From Streptomyces sp. CG1 (GTDB lineage Bacteria > Actinomycetota > Actinomycetes > Streptomycetales > Streptomycetaceae), in assembly GCF_041080625.1 (NCBI RefSeq), contig NZ_CP163518.1:8735501-8799500 (forward strand): a stretch of 64,000 nucleotides of DNA, written 5' to 3'. Position numbers and translations under genes: made by a program. Shown one piece after another: positions 49,989-58,900 of the stretch. Every line of letters begins with the position of its first letter. Position 1 is the stretch's first letter. The notes under the pieces are model-generated. The model was given only the letters and a program-made list of their open reading frames with translations. It was not told the origin of the DNA and ran no database searches.

Positions 49989-50923
49989 GTCGCGTCCGCC
50001 ACAGCGGTCCGCTGCTCGCCCAGGTCGATGCGCCCGTCGGGGGTGGCGATCGTGGCGGTGACGAGGTCACCGTCGCGCAGATACCGGGGGTTCTTGGCCT
50101 GGCCGTTGAAGAACGCCTTCCACTTCAGCGCGGGCGGCAGCAGCGCGGCGATCTTCTCGACCGGCTTGGACGGAGCCTTCAGGGCCGTGCCGCCAGGAGT
50201 GCCGGTGAGCAGCAGGTCGCCCGGGTCGAGGGTCTGGAAGCGGGCCAGCAGGGTGAGCGCCTGCGCGGGCCGCACGATCATGTCGGCGAGAGTGCGGTCC
50301 TGGCGCGGCACGCCGTTGACCGACAGCCGAAGCCGCAGGTCGATCAGACGGGCGAAGTCCTCGGGCTCCAGCAGGGCCAGATACGGCCCCGTCGGGGTGA
50401 AGGTCGGGTAGGACTTGCTCTCGTAGAACTGCGTCTTGGTCAGCTGCACGTCACGGGCGCTGACGTCGTTGGTGAGGACGAGCCCGGCGACGTAGTGCGG
50501 CAGGTCCGTCTCCTCGACGACGGTGCCCACCGGCAGGGTCGCGCCCATGACGAGGCCGAGTTCCACCTCGTAGTCGAGGAACCTCACGTGCGCCGGGCGG
50601 ACGATCGCCTCGTGCGGACCGCTGACCGAGCCGGATGCCTTACGGAAGAAGGTGGGCGGGATGTCGCCGGTGAACCCGGAATCCTTGGCGTGGCTGCGGT
50701 AGTTGACCATCTGGGCGACCACACGGCAGGGGGTGGTGACCGGGGGCAGTGCCACCAGGTCGGCGACGGGTGTGCCGCTCTCGCCGGATGCGGCGGCCTC
50801 CCGCACGGCGGCCCGGTCGGCGAGCAGTTCGGCGGTGGTGACCGCCTTGGTCTGGATGCGGACGGCGCGCTCGTTTCGGACGGCCCACCAGCCGTCGGGG
50901 GTGCGCAGCACGTTGGTGCTCAT
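49985..50923 (-). CDS. Fumarylacetoacetate hydrolase family protein
   Basis: The 312-residue protein has the FAH C-terminal fold: VAQMVNYRSHAKDSG, then RFLDYEVELGLVMGATLP with metal-binding Glu residues, NDVSARDVQLTKTQFYESKSYPTFTPTGPYLAL and PGDLLLTGTPGGTALK. Family members hydrolyse C-C bonds or hydrate dioate ring-cleavage products. With an acetoacetyl-CoA synthetase in the operon, release of acetoacetate by hydrolysis is attractive. The start ATG overlaps the stop of the dioxygenase gene. Confidence 0.87.
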   Translation of the reverse strand: MSTNVLRTPDGWWAVRNERAVRIQTKAVTTAELLADRAAVREAAASGESGTPVADLVALPPVTTPCRVVAQMVNYRSHAKDSGFTGDIPPTFFRKASGSVSGPHEAIVRPAHVRFLDYEVELGLVMGATLPVGTVVEETDLPHYVAGLVLTNDVSARDVQLTKTQFYESKSYPTFTPTGPYLALLEPEDFARLIDLRLRLSVNGVPRQDRTLADMIVRPAQALTLLARFQTLDPGDLLLTGTPGGTALKAPSKPVEKIAALLPPALKWKAFFNGQAKNPRYLRDGDLVTATIATPDGRIDLGEQRTAVADAT

Positions 50924-52065
50924 GAGCTCATCGCTTTCATCAGGCCCAGCAGGCGTGCGGGGTCGAGTTCGTTGTCGTCGCGCAGGGCCGTCATGACCTC
51001 GCGGAGCTTGGCGGGGGAGGGGTTGGTGCCCAGGAAGTCGCGGGTGACGGGCGGGCCCCACTGGGCCAGGCCGCTCGCCGACATCGGTGCCCATCCGGGT
51101 TCGAGGTCGCAGGAGAACAGGTCGCCGTCGGCGAAGTGCTCCAGCATGAAGCGGTCGGGGTCGCGCCAGTAGTCGAAGAGCTGGCTGCCCTGGATGTGTC
51201 GGCCGATTCCCCAGCTGCGCTGGTAGCCGCGCTCGGCGAGGTACTCGCCGCCGGCCGCGATCGCGTCGAGGTCGGTGACCTGGTAGGCCGAGTGGACGTA
51301 TCCGGTTCCGGGCCCCAGGTGCAGGGCCAGCGTGTGGTGATCGACGGCCAGGCTGCCCTGGTCGCAGCGGATGAACGCCATGGTCGGCCCGCGCCGGCGC
51401 TGTCCGTCCAGGAACAGGAAGTCGGAGACGATCATCCCGAGGGTGTCCAGGTACCAGTCCAGGGTGCGGGCGAACGTCCGTGTCTCCAGCACCACATGGC
51501 CGAGGCGCTGAATGCGAGACGGCTCGCGGGGCGGTCGCTGGGTGGCGTTCGTACGGCGGGGTTCGGTGCCGGTGTTGAGGGTCAGCGGCGGCTGCTCGGG
51601 CAGCGCGGGCAGCGGTTCGGCGCAGTGCACGACCCGGACCGGCAGGCCCGAGGGGTCGAACAGGGCGACGGACCGGCCGCCGCCGGGGACGTCGATGTCC
51701 CGGACGGTGTGGCCGACGGCGGCGGCCAGCCGGTCGACATCGGCCCGCTCGGCCGCGCGGAACGCCGGTCCGAGGAAGCGGGAGGCACGCCCGCGCCGGA
51801 TGACCATGCAGGGTGAGCCCGCGAACGTGCCGCGCAGCCACAGCTCGTGCTGGGTGCGGGCGGCGATCGCGAAGCCGAAGTCGCGGGCGAACACCTCGGC
51901 CCGGTCCAGGTCGGGCTTCTCGAACTCCAGCCAGGCCAGGTCCGCGACCTTGATCACGGGATTCCGGGCTCGTCCGGGGTGCTCTCCGCGCAGGGCGCCC
52001 TGCTCACTGTGGAGGTCTTGGTGGGGCGTCAGAGGACCGCCCTTGTCAACGGGGATGTGGGACAT
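50920..52065 (-). CDS. Two-domain VOC extradiol dioxygenase
   Basis: From ATG 52065 (SD GGAGGACACC) the product has 381 residues with two VOC modules. The catalytic C-terminal module supplies His in RLGHVVLETRTF, His in VDHHTLALHLGPG and Glu in DRFMLEHFADGD, the 2-His-1-carboxylate set for Fe(II) or Mn(II). It resembles catechol 2,3-dioxygenase-type meta-cleavage enzymes. The first gene of the operon, it would open the ring hydroxylated by the flavoprotein. Spacing to a -35/-10 pair upstream is good. Confidence 0.87.
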   Translation of the reverse strand: MSHIPVDKGGPLTPHQDLHSEQGALRGEHPGRARNPVIKVADLAWLEFEKPDLDRAEVFARDFGFAIAARTQHELWLRGTFAGSPCMVIRRGRASRFLGPAFRAAERADVDRLAAAVGHTVRDIDVPGGGRSVALFDPSGLPVRVVHCAEPLPALPEQPPLTLNTGTEPRRTNATQRPPREPSRIQRLGHVVLETRTFARTLDWYLDTLGMIVSDFLFLDGQRRRGPTMAFIRCDQGSLAVDHHTLALHLGPGTGYVHSAYQVTDLDAIAAGGEYLAERGYQRSWGIGRHIQGSQLFDYWRDPDRFMLEHFADGDLFSCDLEPGWAPMSASGLAQWGPPVTRDFLGTNPSPAKLREVMTALRDDNELDPARLLGLMKAMSS

Positions 52066-52093
52066 GGTGTCCTCCAAGCAACACTGCCGTAAT

Positions 52094-52129
52094 GAGGAAA
52101 TCATCAACTCTGGCGTTTCTCATCGTCAA
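52094..52129 (-). promoter_or_regulatory. Promoter of the aromatic catabolic operon
   Basis: On the minus strand TTGACG (52129-52124) is followed after 17 bases by TGATGA (52106-52101). Transcription near 52094 would leave a leader of about 29 bases. The divergent TetR gene starts about 80 bases away, and the unusually AT-rich gap probably holds its operator. Confidence 0.5.
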
Positions 52130-52203
52130 TAGGTGCAGCCCAAATAATTGAGGATCTCATCAGTAATGGCAGAGTCATCGTCGCGATGGTTACACTGGGC
52201 CGT

Positions 52204-52839
52204 ATGCCGACGTCAGCCCCGCCCAAGAACCGCTTCGAGCGGCGCCGCGCCGAGACCCGTCAGGCGCTCGTCCGTGCGGCCCGGCAGATCCTCGCGGAGA
52301 CCGGGGACACCAGCGCCAGCATCCAGGCCATCGCCGCGCGCGCAGATGTCGGTTTCGGATCCTTCTACAACCACTTCGAGTCGAAGACGGAGCTGTTCGA
52401 CGCCGCGGTGTCGGACGCCCTGGAGGAGTTCGGGCAGGTCATCGATGCGCGCGTGGAAGGCATCGACGACCCGGCCGAGCTGGTCGCGGCCGGTTTCCGG
52501 CTCACTGCCCGGATGGCGGACTCCCATCCGGAACTCCTGCGGATCCTGCGTGACCGCGGCCTGTCCCACATCCACTCGGACAGCGGTCTCTCGCCGCGCG
52601 CTCTGCGCGACCTGGAGATCGGCATCGCGTCGGGCCGCTTCACCTGCGACAACGCGACCACCGCTCTGTCCGCCCTGGGCGGCACCCTGCTGTCCCTCGT
52701 GGCTCTCAGGCTGGACCGCCCGGACCTCGACGGCGACGAGGCCGCCTCCGACCTGGCCGAGATGGTCCTGCGCATGCTCGGTGTCGCCCCGGACGACGCC
52801 CATGAGGTCACCCGGCGCCTGCTGCCCGGCCTCGACTGA
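52204..52839 (+). CDS. TetR family regulator of the catabolic operon
   Basis: The 211-residue product has a TetR HTH (RRRAETRQALVRAARQILAETG, then IQAIAARADVGFGSFYNHFESKTELF) and a helical ligand domain. It is divergent from the catabolic operon across about 130 bases, so I infer it represses that operon and responds to a pathway aromatic. ATG 52186 would add six residues; neither start has a clear SD. Its 3-prime end overlaps the convergent TetR gene by 32 bases. Confidence 0.87.
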   Translation: MPTSAPPKNRFERRRAETRQALVRAARQILAETGDTSASIQAIAARADVGFGSFYNHFESKTELFDAAVSDALEEFGQVIDARVEGIDDPAELVAAGFRLTARMADSHPELLRILRDRGLSHIHSDSGLSPRALRDLEIGIASGRFTCDNATTALSALGGTLLSLVALRLDRPDLDGDEAASDLAEMVLRMLGVAPDDAHEVTRRLLPGLD

Positions 52840-53473
52840 CAGCTGCCTCACTCACGACGTCCCGCACCTGCAGCGCTGCCGCCTGCGGTGCCACGCCGGC
52901 GGCGACGAGGAACGCGGTGGCCGCGGCCTCATTCGTGGGGTCCGCCCACGCGCTCGCGGCGTTCTCCTCGGCGAGGGCCAGCATCAGTGCTTCCAGCGCC
53001 TGAGCCAGGACGGGCGCTGGGACATGGTCCGCGAACACGCCTTGGCGCTGACCGCGTCGTAGGGTCGCGACGGCCTCGTCGCGGACTGGTGCCAGGGTGG
53101 CGCGGATCGCCTCATCGCCGAGGTGGCGTCGCCCCAAGGAGATCAGCGTGCGGTACTGGTCGCGCACCGCCCATCCCGACAGGACCATCCGCGTCATCGC
53201 CTCGAGCGGATCGACACCCGGGGTACCGGCTGTGGCGAACGCCTGCCGGAGTACTTGGTCCGCCTCCTGCGTCAGCTCGGCGACCAGCGCCTCCCGGCTG
53301 GAGAAGTGTCCGTAGATGGTGCGCCGGGCGACGCCGGCCGCCTGAGCGATGCTGTCGAGACTCGCGTCGGGGTCGTCCCGCAGTCTCTGCCGAGCGATCG
53401 CGAGAATGCGTCTGCGATTCGAGCGAGCATCGCTGCGCCGCGGAGTGCGGCCCAGGGCGTCGGTCGTCTGCAT
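52808..53473 (-). CDS. TetR family transcriptional regulator
   Basis: The 221-residue protein starts at ATG 53473 (SD GGAGGGACGGAGC). The HTH is RILAIARQRLRDDPDASLDSI, then AQAAGVARRTIYGHFSSREALVAELTQEADQVL. The ligand domain ends in an Ala-rich tail. It follows the adh-cyp102 genes on the same strand but beyond a strong terminator, so it probably has its own promoter in 53474-53513. The target is unknown; the neighbouring alcohol dehydrogenase is one possibility. Confidence 0.87.
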   Translation of the reverse strand: MQTTDALGRTPRRSDARSNRRRILAIARQRLRDDPDASLDSIAQAAGVARRTIYGHFSSREALVAELTQEADQVLRQAFATAGTPGVDPLEAMTRMVLSGWAVRDQYRTLISLGRRHLGDEAIRATLAPVRDEAVATLRRGQRQGVFADHVPAPVLAQALEALMLALAEENAASAWADPTNEAAATAFLVAAGVAPQAAALQVRDVVSEAAVSRGRAAGAG

Positions 53474-53513
53474 GGCTCCGTCCCTCCGGGGGCTCTGGCT
53501 GCCGGAAAACCGC

Positions 53514-53545
53514 GGGCGCCGGTGCTCCCTCAAGCACCGGCGCCC
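53514..53545 (-). terminator. Terminator after the alcohol dehydrogenase gene
   Basis: A perfect 13-bp stem (53514-53526 with 53533-53545, arm GGGCGCCGGTGCT) and 6-base loop lie 45 bases after the adh stop and before the next TetR gene. Confidence 0.8.
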
Positions 53546-53589
53546 ACTCACCCCTGCCCGAGGTGGCTTCGATGTCCCGCTGACAGGCG

Positions 53590-54636
53590 TCAGGGGACCA
53601 GGATGAGGCGGATCGGGTCGCCGATCTTGTTCTCCAGACGGCTGACCGCGTCGGCCGCGTCGATGAGGGGGATGTGGTCCGTGATGGAGGGGGCCAGGTC
53701 GAGGCGGCCGGCCGCGGTCAGCCGCACGAGCTCGGAGACGGACTCCGGGAAGCCGCCGTAGTGACCGCGCACCTGCTTCTGCAGGTAGTTGAAGGTCAGT
53801 CCCTCGGTGATGGTGAGCGGCCTGGGGGTGATGCCCACCAGGATCAGGGAGCCGCCCAGGCCGAGCGCGGAGGCGGCCTGCTCGCGGACGACGGGTACGC
53901 CGGCGCAGTCGAAGGCGAAGTCCAGGCCCCGTCCATCGGTGGCCACGCGGACCTGGTCGGCGAAGTCGGGGGCTGCCGGGTCCAGGGCGTAGTCCGCGCC
54001 GAAGGCCAGGGCGCGCTCGCGGGCGCTGGGCAGCGGGTCGACGGCGATGATCGGGGCGGCGCCGACCAGGCGGGCGAGGCGTACGTTGTGCGCGCCGACT
54101 CCGCCCACTCCCCAGACGCCGACGGACTGTGCGGGACGGACGCCCGCGGTGGCGACGACAGCGGCGTAGGGGGTGGAGACCGCGTCGGGGATGATCGCGG
54201 CCTGGTCGAAGGGGAGGCTGTCGGGGATGGGGATGAGGGTGTCCTCGCGGGCGATCACGTACTCGGCCCAGCCGCCGTCGTAGTCGATGCCGGCGGTGAG
54301 CATCTGGGTGCAGGGACGGCGGCGCACGCAGCCGGCGCACCGGCCGCAGGTCTTGCCGGCCTCCAGGGTGACGCGGGTGCCGGCGGTCAGGCCGCGCTTG
54401 AGGTCGGGGCCGAGGGTGTGGATCACACCGGAGACCTCGTGGCCGACGGTGACCGTGTCGGAGGTGGCGAAGAGGGGGACGAGGGAGCCGTCGAGAAGGT
54501 GGACGTCGGAGAGGCAGACGCCGGCGGCCTTGACCTCGATGAGGACCTCGCCCGGGCCGGGCACGGGGATGGGGACCTCCTCCACGGCGAACTTCTTGCT
54601 GTCCAGGTGGAAGCGTCCGGCGAGCATGGTGTCCAT
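53590..54636 (-). CDS. Zinc-dependent alcohol dehydrogenase (MDR family)
   Basis: The 348-residue protein begins MDTMLAGRFHLDSKKFAVEE. It has the catalytic zinc ligands in GVCLSDVHLLDG and GHEVSG, the structural zinc cluster CGRCAGCVRRRPC, and the nucleotide loop VGVWGVGGVGAHNVRLARL. It oxidises an alcohol with NAD(P)+. It sits 158 bases downstream of the P450 gene on the same strand, with a strong hairpin between them. It could oxidise hydroxylated fatty products of CYP102, which is inference. Confidence 0.9.
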   Translation of the reverse strand: MDTMLAGRFHLDSKKFAVEEVPIPVPGPGEVLIEVKAAGVCLSDVHLLDGSLVPLFATSDTVTVGHEVSGVIHTLGPDLKRGLTAGTRVTLEAGKTCGRCAGCVRRRPCTQMLTAGIDYDGGWAEYVIAREDTLIPIPDSLPFDQAAIIPDAVSTPYAAVVATAGVRPAQSVGVWGVGGVGAHNVRLARLVGAAPIIAVDPLPSARERALAFGADYALDPAAPDFADQVRVATDGRGLDFAFDCAGVPVVREQAASALGLGGSLILVGITPRPLTITEGLTFNYLQKQVRGHYGGFPESVSELVRLTAAGRLDLAPSITDHIPLIDAADAVSRLENKIGDPIRLILVP

Positions 54637-54714
54637 GGGGATCTGCTTTCTGTGAGCGGCACCGCCCGCGGTTCGGGACATGGGTGCCGTGTGGTGTCTG
54701 GAGGGCTTGTGGTG

Positions 54715-54761
54715 GCCGGGAGGCGTGCGGAGTGGCAGGACGGGGCCGCACGCCTCCCGGC
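54715..54761 (-). terminator. 16-bp hairpin between cyp102 and adh
   Basis: Arms GCCGGGAGGCGTGCGG (54715-54730) and its exact complement (54746-54761) flank a 15-base loop. It may end the cyp102 transcript or let only part of it read into adh. Confidence 0.7.
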
Positions 54762-54794
54762 GTCGGGGGCAGAACGCCTTGCGGCGTGCGACGG

Positions 54795-57700
54795 TCAGGC
54801 GAAGACGTCCTGCTGGTAGCGCTCGTCCGCCTCCAGCTGGGCGAGCCACTGCTGGGCCCTCTCGTCGTCGCTGCCGGTCTTCTGGCGGTGGATGGCGGCG
54901 AGTGCCTCGCGGACGGCGGGGGCCATGCGGCGGCCGTCACCGCAGACGTAGATGTACGCGCCGTCCTCGATGGCCTGCCACACCGTGTCGGCGGCATGGG
55001 CGATGGCGTTCTGCACGAACCGGGCCGGGTGGCCGGTCACCGCGGAATAGGCGGTGTGCACCTGGGCGATGCCGGCCTGCTCCCAGTCCTGCATCTCCTG
55101 CTTGTAGAAGTAGTCGTGCTCCGGGTGGCGGCAGCCGACGAACACCTGGGACAGGCCCACCTGGGTGCCGTTCGCGTGCTGTGTCGCCCGCTCCTCCAGG
55201 AAGCCGCGCAGCGGCGCGATGCCGGTGCCGGGGCCGATGAGGATCAGCGGCGTGGCGGGGTCGGCCGGCGGGGCGAACGTCGGGGAGGGCACGCGGACGT
55301 AGCCGTAGACGACGTCTCCGGGCTCGAGGCCGGCGATGTAGGCGGAGCAGGTGCCGCGGTACTGGCCGTCGCCGGACAGGGCCGGACCCTCCAGCAGGCC
55401 GACGGTCAGGCGGACGTGGCGCGGGTTGGCGGACGGGGCGGAGGAGATGGAGTAGAAGCGCGGCCGGATGGGGCCCATCATCTCCAGGAAAACCGCCAGC
55501 GGCAGCTCGACAGCCGGGAAGCGCTCCAGCAGGCCCAGGACGGAGATGCGCTTGCCGAGGATCTCCTTGCTGTAGCGCTCCTCGGCCTCCTGGGTGTCGG
55601 CGGTGTACGCCTGGAGCTGCGGCCGGGTCCACGGGCACTCGGTGTACTCGGCCAGCGTCTGGATCTGGGACCGGGTGGCCACGTCCTGCAGCTCCAGGAA
55701 CTCGGTGAGCAGGATGCCGGCGGTGACCGGGGTGCCGACCGGCAGGTGCGTCCGGCCGCCGCCGGGCTGGTCGAGCCGGAGCACCTGGCCGTACTCGACA
55801 CCGAGCCGCCTCAGCGCGCGCTCCACCAGGGCGAGTTCGTTCTTGGCGAAGACGGCCAGGTGGTTGCCGGTGTCGTAGGTGACACCCTCGGGCAGCTCGA
55901 CGGTGATGGACTTCGCGGACGGGCGCGGCGGCTCGATGCTGAAGTCCCACAGGCCGGTCGCGTCGGTCACGAGCTCCTCGTTGGCCACCACCGTGAGCGG
56001 GTACGCCTGCTCGGAGACGATGGCGGGGCGCACGTCGGACTCGGTGAGCAGCTGGACCTGGTAACGCGGGCCGCTCGCCTCGGAGGTGTCGGCGGCGTAC
56101 TCCTCGGCCAGAGTGGCCCACAGGGTGTCCATCCAGCGACTCGCCATGCCGTCGAAGTCACCGGCGGCGTCCGCGATGCCGCGCTCGACGACGGGCGTGG
56201 CGCCGGCGGCCAGCAGACCTTCCGTGATCCGCTTGGGGAATGCCTGGTAGGTGGCCACCCACTGGGTGTTGCCCGCGCCCAGCAGCGCGAACCGCACGTT
56301 GGACAGCGAGCCCTCGGGCAGGCCGGCGGCCAGCAGGTCGTCGAAGCGCTGGGCGTTGTCGGGGGCCTTGCCGTTGTAGCTGGCGGCTACGACGACGAGC
56401 AGACCCTCGGAGGGCAGGTTGTCGCCCAGCTCGTCCAGGCTCACCAGCGTGGTGCCGAACCCGGAACGCTCACCCCGGTCGGCAATGGTGCGCGCCAGGT
56501 CCTCGCAGGAGCCGAGGCTGGAGCCGTAGGCGACGGTCAGGTTCACACCGACACCGCTGACCGCTGCCTGCGCCTGCGTGTCGCCGGTCTGCAGGTCCGC
56601 GGCGCCGAAAACGGTCCGCTGGTGCTCCTGACGACGGCGGACGACCAACTGGAAGTCGCCGGGCTTGCGCGTCAGCGCCTCGCGGACGTCCATCTTGTAG
56701 TCGGTGGTGTCGGAGAACCTGAACTTCTGCAGCACCAGCGCCAGGGCCAGGCGGGCCTCGGTGAGCGCGAACTGCCGGCCGATGCAGGCACGCACACCGT
56801 TGCCGAACGGCTTGTAGGCGTGCGGGTGCTGCTGGGCCCGGTTCTCCGGCAGCCACCGGTCGATGTCGAACTCCTCCGGCCGGTCCCACGCCTTGGGGTG
56901 GGAGTGCAGGGCGCCCATGAGGATGTTGGCCCTGGTTCCCTTCTTCAGCTCGTACCGGTCGCCGATGACGGTGTCGTCGATGGGCGCCTTGGCGATCAGG
57001 GGGATGGGAGCCCACAGCCGCAGGGTCTCCTCCAGGACCCGCGGGATCACGTCGAGTTGCATGATCGTGTCGTAGTCCGGGACCGTGTCACCGGGCAGCA
57101 AGCGGTCGACCTCGGCGTACGCCTGCGTCAGCACGTGCGGGTTGCGCATCAGCGAGTACGTGGCGAACGACAGCAGGCCACTGGTGGTCTCGTGACCGGC
57201 GATCAGGAAGGTCACCACCTGGTCGCGGACGTTGTCGTCCGCCAGCAGCTTGCCGGTCTCCGGGTCGGTGGCCTCCAGCATCAGGCCGAGCAGGTCCTCC
57301 TCGCCGGTGCCCTTCCCCTCGCGGCGCTCCTTGATCACGCTCTCGACCAGGTCGCGCATCAGCTGGATGTTCGCGCGGTACTTCCTGTCGTCCGCCTTGC
57401 GGAGCTTGGTCATCATCGGCAGCTCCTGGGAGCGCCGCATCGACTCGATCAGCGCCTCCAGCAGCGAGTTGAGGAAGGGGTGCAGCGCCTCCTTGTCGAA
57501 GGACTGGAAGCGGTAGCCGAAGCCGGACAGGGCGATGGTGTCCAGGGTGAGCCGGGTGTAGTCGTCGGTGATGGCGACCGGCTGACCCTCCCGGCTCTCC
57601 CACTTGCCGACCAGGTTCTGGGCGATCTCCAGCATCTGACCGAAGTAGGTCTTCATGGCCCGCTGGCTGAAGGCCGGCAGCAGGATCCGGTGGGCCATGG

Positions 57701-58016
57701 CCCATTCCTCTTCGTGCTGGTGGGCCGTGAACAGGCCCGCCCCCGTGTAGTCCCGCACATGGCTCAGCGGCGTCTTCTCGATCTGCTTGAAGAACCGCGT
57801 CTCGTCGCAGACTTCGGCCACCAGGTCAGGGTCGTAGACGAAGACCTGCTCGATGCCGGCGATGTCCATGCCGTAGATGCCCTCGGGGAACCGCTTGGAC
57901 AGCCCGTTGAAGTACTCCACCGGGTTGGTGTCGGGGATCTGCGGCGTGTGGCCGAGCAGCGGGATCCCGCGCGGGGACCGGATGGGGTGAAGGTCGTTCG
58001 CGGAGTGCGTGGTCAT
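54795..58016 (-). CDS. Self-sufficient cytochrome P450 / NADPH-P450 reductase (CYP102 family)
   Basis: The 1073-residue fusion starts at ATG 58016 (SD AGAGGAG). The heme domain (1-470) has the oxygen-activating AGHETTS (273-279), ExxR at 330-333 and the heme ligand Cys411 in FGNGVRACIGRQFA. A flavodoxin domain (about 495-640, VAYGSSLGSCEDLARTIADRG) and an FAD/NADPH reductase domain (about 670-1073, RFYSISSAPSANP, GPGTGIAPLRGFLEE, CGDGRRMAPAVREAL) follow. Like P450 BM3 it should hydroxylate fatty acids subterminally with NADPH and O2. A divergent TetR gene and four operator repeats indicate inducible control. Confidence 0.95.
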   Translation of the reverse strand: MTTHSANDLHPIRSPRGIPLLGHTPQIPDTNPVEYFNGLSKRFPEGIYGMDIAGIEQVFVYDPDLVAEVCDETRFFKQIEKTPLSHVRDYTGAGLFTAHQHEEEWAMAHRILLPAFSQRAMKTYFGQMLEIAQNLVGKWESREGQPVAITDDYTRLTLDTIALSGFGYRFQSFDKEALHPFLNSLLEALIESMRRSQELPMMTKLRKADDRKYRANIQLMRDLVESVIKERREGKGTGEEDLLGLMLEATDPETGKLLADDNVRDQVVTFLIAGHETTSGLLSFATYSLMRNPHVLTQAYAEVDRLLPGDTVPDYDTIMQLDVIPRVLEETLRLWAPIPLIAKAPIDDTVIGDRYELKKGTRANILMGALHSHPKAWDRPEEFDIDRWLPENRAQQHPHAYKPFGNGVRACIGRQFALTEARLALALVLQKFRFSDTTDYKMDVREALTRKPGDFQLVVRRRQEHQRTVFGAADLQTGDTQAQAAVSGVGVNLTVAYGSSLGSCEDLARTIADRGERSGFGTTLVSLDELGDNLPSEGLLVVVAASYNGKAPDNAQRFDDLLAAGLPEGSLSNVRFALLGAGNTQWVATYQAFPKRITEGLLAAGATPVVERGIADAAGDFDGMASRWMDTLWATLAEEYAADTSEASGPRYQVQLLTESDVRPAIVSEQAYPLTVVANEELVTDATGLWDFSIEPPRPSAKSITVELPEGVTYDTGNHLAVFAKNELALVERALRRLGVEYGQVLRLDQPGGGRTHLPVGTPVTAGILLTEFLELQDVATRSQIQTLAEYTECPWTRPQLQAYTADTQEAEERYSKEILGKRISVLGLLERFPAVELPLAVFLEMMGPIRPRFYSISSAPSANPRHVRLTVGLLEGPALSGDGQYRGTCSAYIAGLEPGDVVYGYVRVPSPTFAPPADPATPLILIGPGTGIAPLRGFLEERATQHANGTQVGLSQVFVGCRHPEHDYFYKQEMQDWEQAGIAQVHTAYSAVTGHPARFVQNAIAHAADTVWQAIEDGAYIYVCGDGRRMAPAVREALAAIHRQKTGSDDERAQQWLAQLEADERYQQDVFA

Positions 58017-58098
58017 GACTTGCTCCTCTGCACGGCGGGGGTGGAGGGGGTGGGCAAGGGCGCGCTGCGTAGGTCGATGCCGTGGCGCCGTACGGAAA

Positions 58099-58225
58099 CA
58101 TACGCCGTATGGAATTAGTACCGTACGGCGTATGGAAACCTGGCGCAACCCTCTGCCGTGCAGGTCGGCCCTGTGATTCAGGTCATTTCCATACGGCGTA
58201 CGAAACTGATACCGTACGTGGTATG
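58099..58225. promoter_or_regulatory. Array of four TetR-type operator repeats
   Basis: Four related 13-mers occur: CATACGCCGTATG (58099-58111), CGTACGGCGTATG (58122-58134), CATACGGCGTACG (58190-58202) and CGTACGTGGTATG (58213-58225). They form two pairs with 23-base centre spacing. The first is an odd-length palindrome. The last overlaps the ATG of the TetR gene, suggesting autoregulation. The first pair lies closer to cyp102. Confidence 0.7.
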
Positions 58226-58900
58226 GAAAAGAAGGTGAGGCGTCCCCCGCGGGGAACCAGGAAGAGAGACGTGCCTCTGACCGAGGCCGGGATCTATGCC
58301 GCCGCCCTGCGGCTCATCGACGAGGACGGCGTCGAGGCGCTCACCATGCGCAAACTCGCCACCGAGCTCGACGCGAACCCGATGTCGCTGTACCACCACG
58401 TGCCGAACAAGGAAGCAGTGCTGCGCGGCGTGACGAGAATGGTCGGGGCCCAGTTCCGCACCGTGACACTCGAAAACGCCCCTTGGCAGGAGCGCATCCG
58501 CCTGCTCGCCACAGACTTCCGGACCCTGGCGCACCGTCACCCCGAGCTGATGGCCTACTCGTTCAGCCACCAGCCGGACTTCATCCAGCCTGACGACCCG
58601 TTCTGGACCGCGCTCACCGCCATCGTGGCCGCTGCCGGGGTGGCGCAGTCGGAGGTCTCGGAGATCGCCGCTCTCATGGTCGCCGTCGTCGTCGGTGTCC
58701 TCGGCGCCGAACTCAACGGCTCGCTCCAGCAGTGGGCGAGCCTCGAGTTCCCCGGTGCCGCTGCCGGCGCGGACGAGGCCACGGACGCAGGCCGTGCCCC
58801 TGATCAGGACCACATGTTCCGGCTGGTGATCGACACGCTCATCATGGGCCTGGAGGGCCGGCTCGCCGCCGGTCGTAACGGCCAGGGCGCCGGCCGCTGA
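58223..58900 (+). CDS. TetR family regulator of cyp102
   Basis: The 225-residue product has the TetR_C-type HTH LTEAGIYAAALRLIDEDGVEAL, then TMRKLATELDANPMSLYHHVPNKEAVLRGV, in which MSLYHHV is typical of the TetR/AcrR subfamily with large C-terminal ligand domains. ATG 58223 falls inside the fourth operator repeat, so the mRNA is probably leaderless or has a very short leader. I infer autorepression and repression of cyp102, relieved by fatty acid or a related hydrophobic ligand. Confidence 0.88.
   Translation: MEKKVRRPPRGTRKRDVPLTEAGIYAAALRLIDEDGVEALTMRKLATELDANPMSLYHHVPNKEAVLRGVTRMVGAQFRTVTLENAPWQERIRLLATDFRTLAHRHPELMAYSFSHQPDFIQPDDPFWTALTAIVAAAGVAQSEVSEIAALMVAVVVGVLGAELNGSLQQWASLEFPGAAAGADEATDAGRAPDQDHMFRLVIDTLIMGLEGRLAAGRNGQGAGR

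Noticed and set aside
54684..58118. 1144-codon plus-strand frame opposite cyp102
   Set aside because: Antisense shadow of the P450-reductase fusion; no domain recognised.
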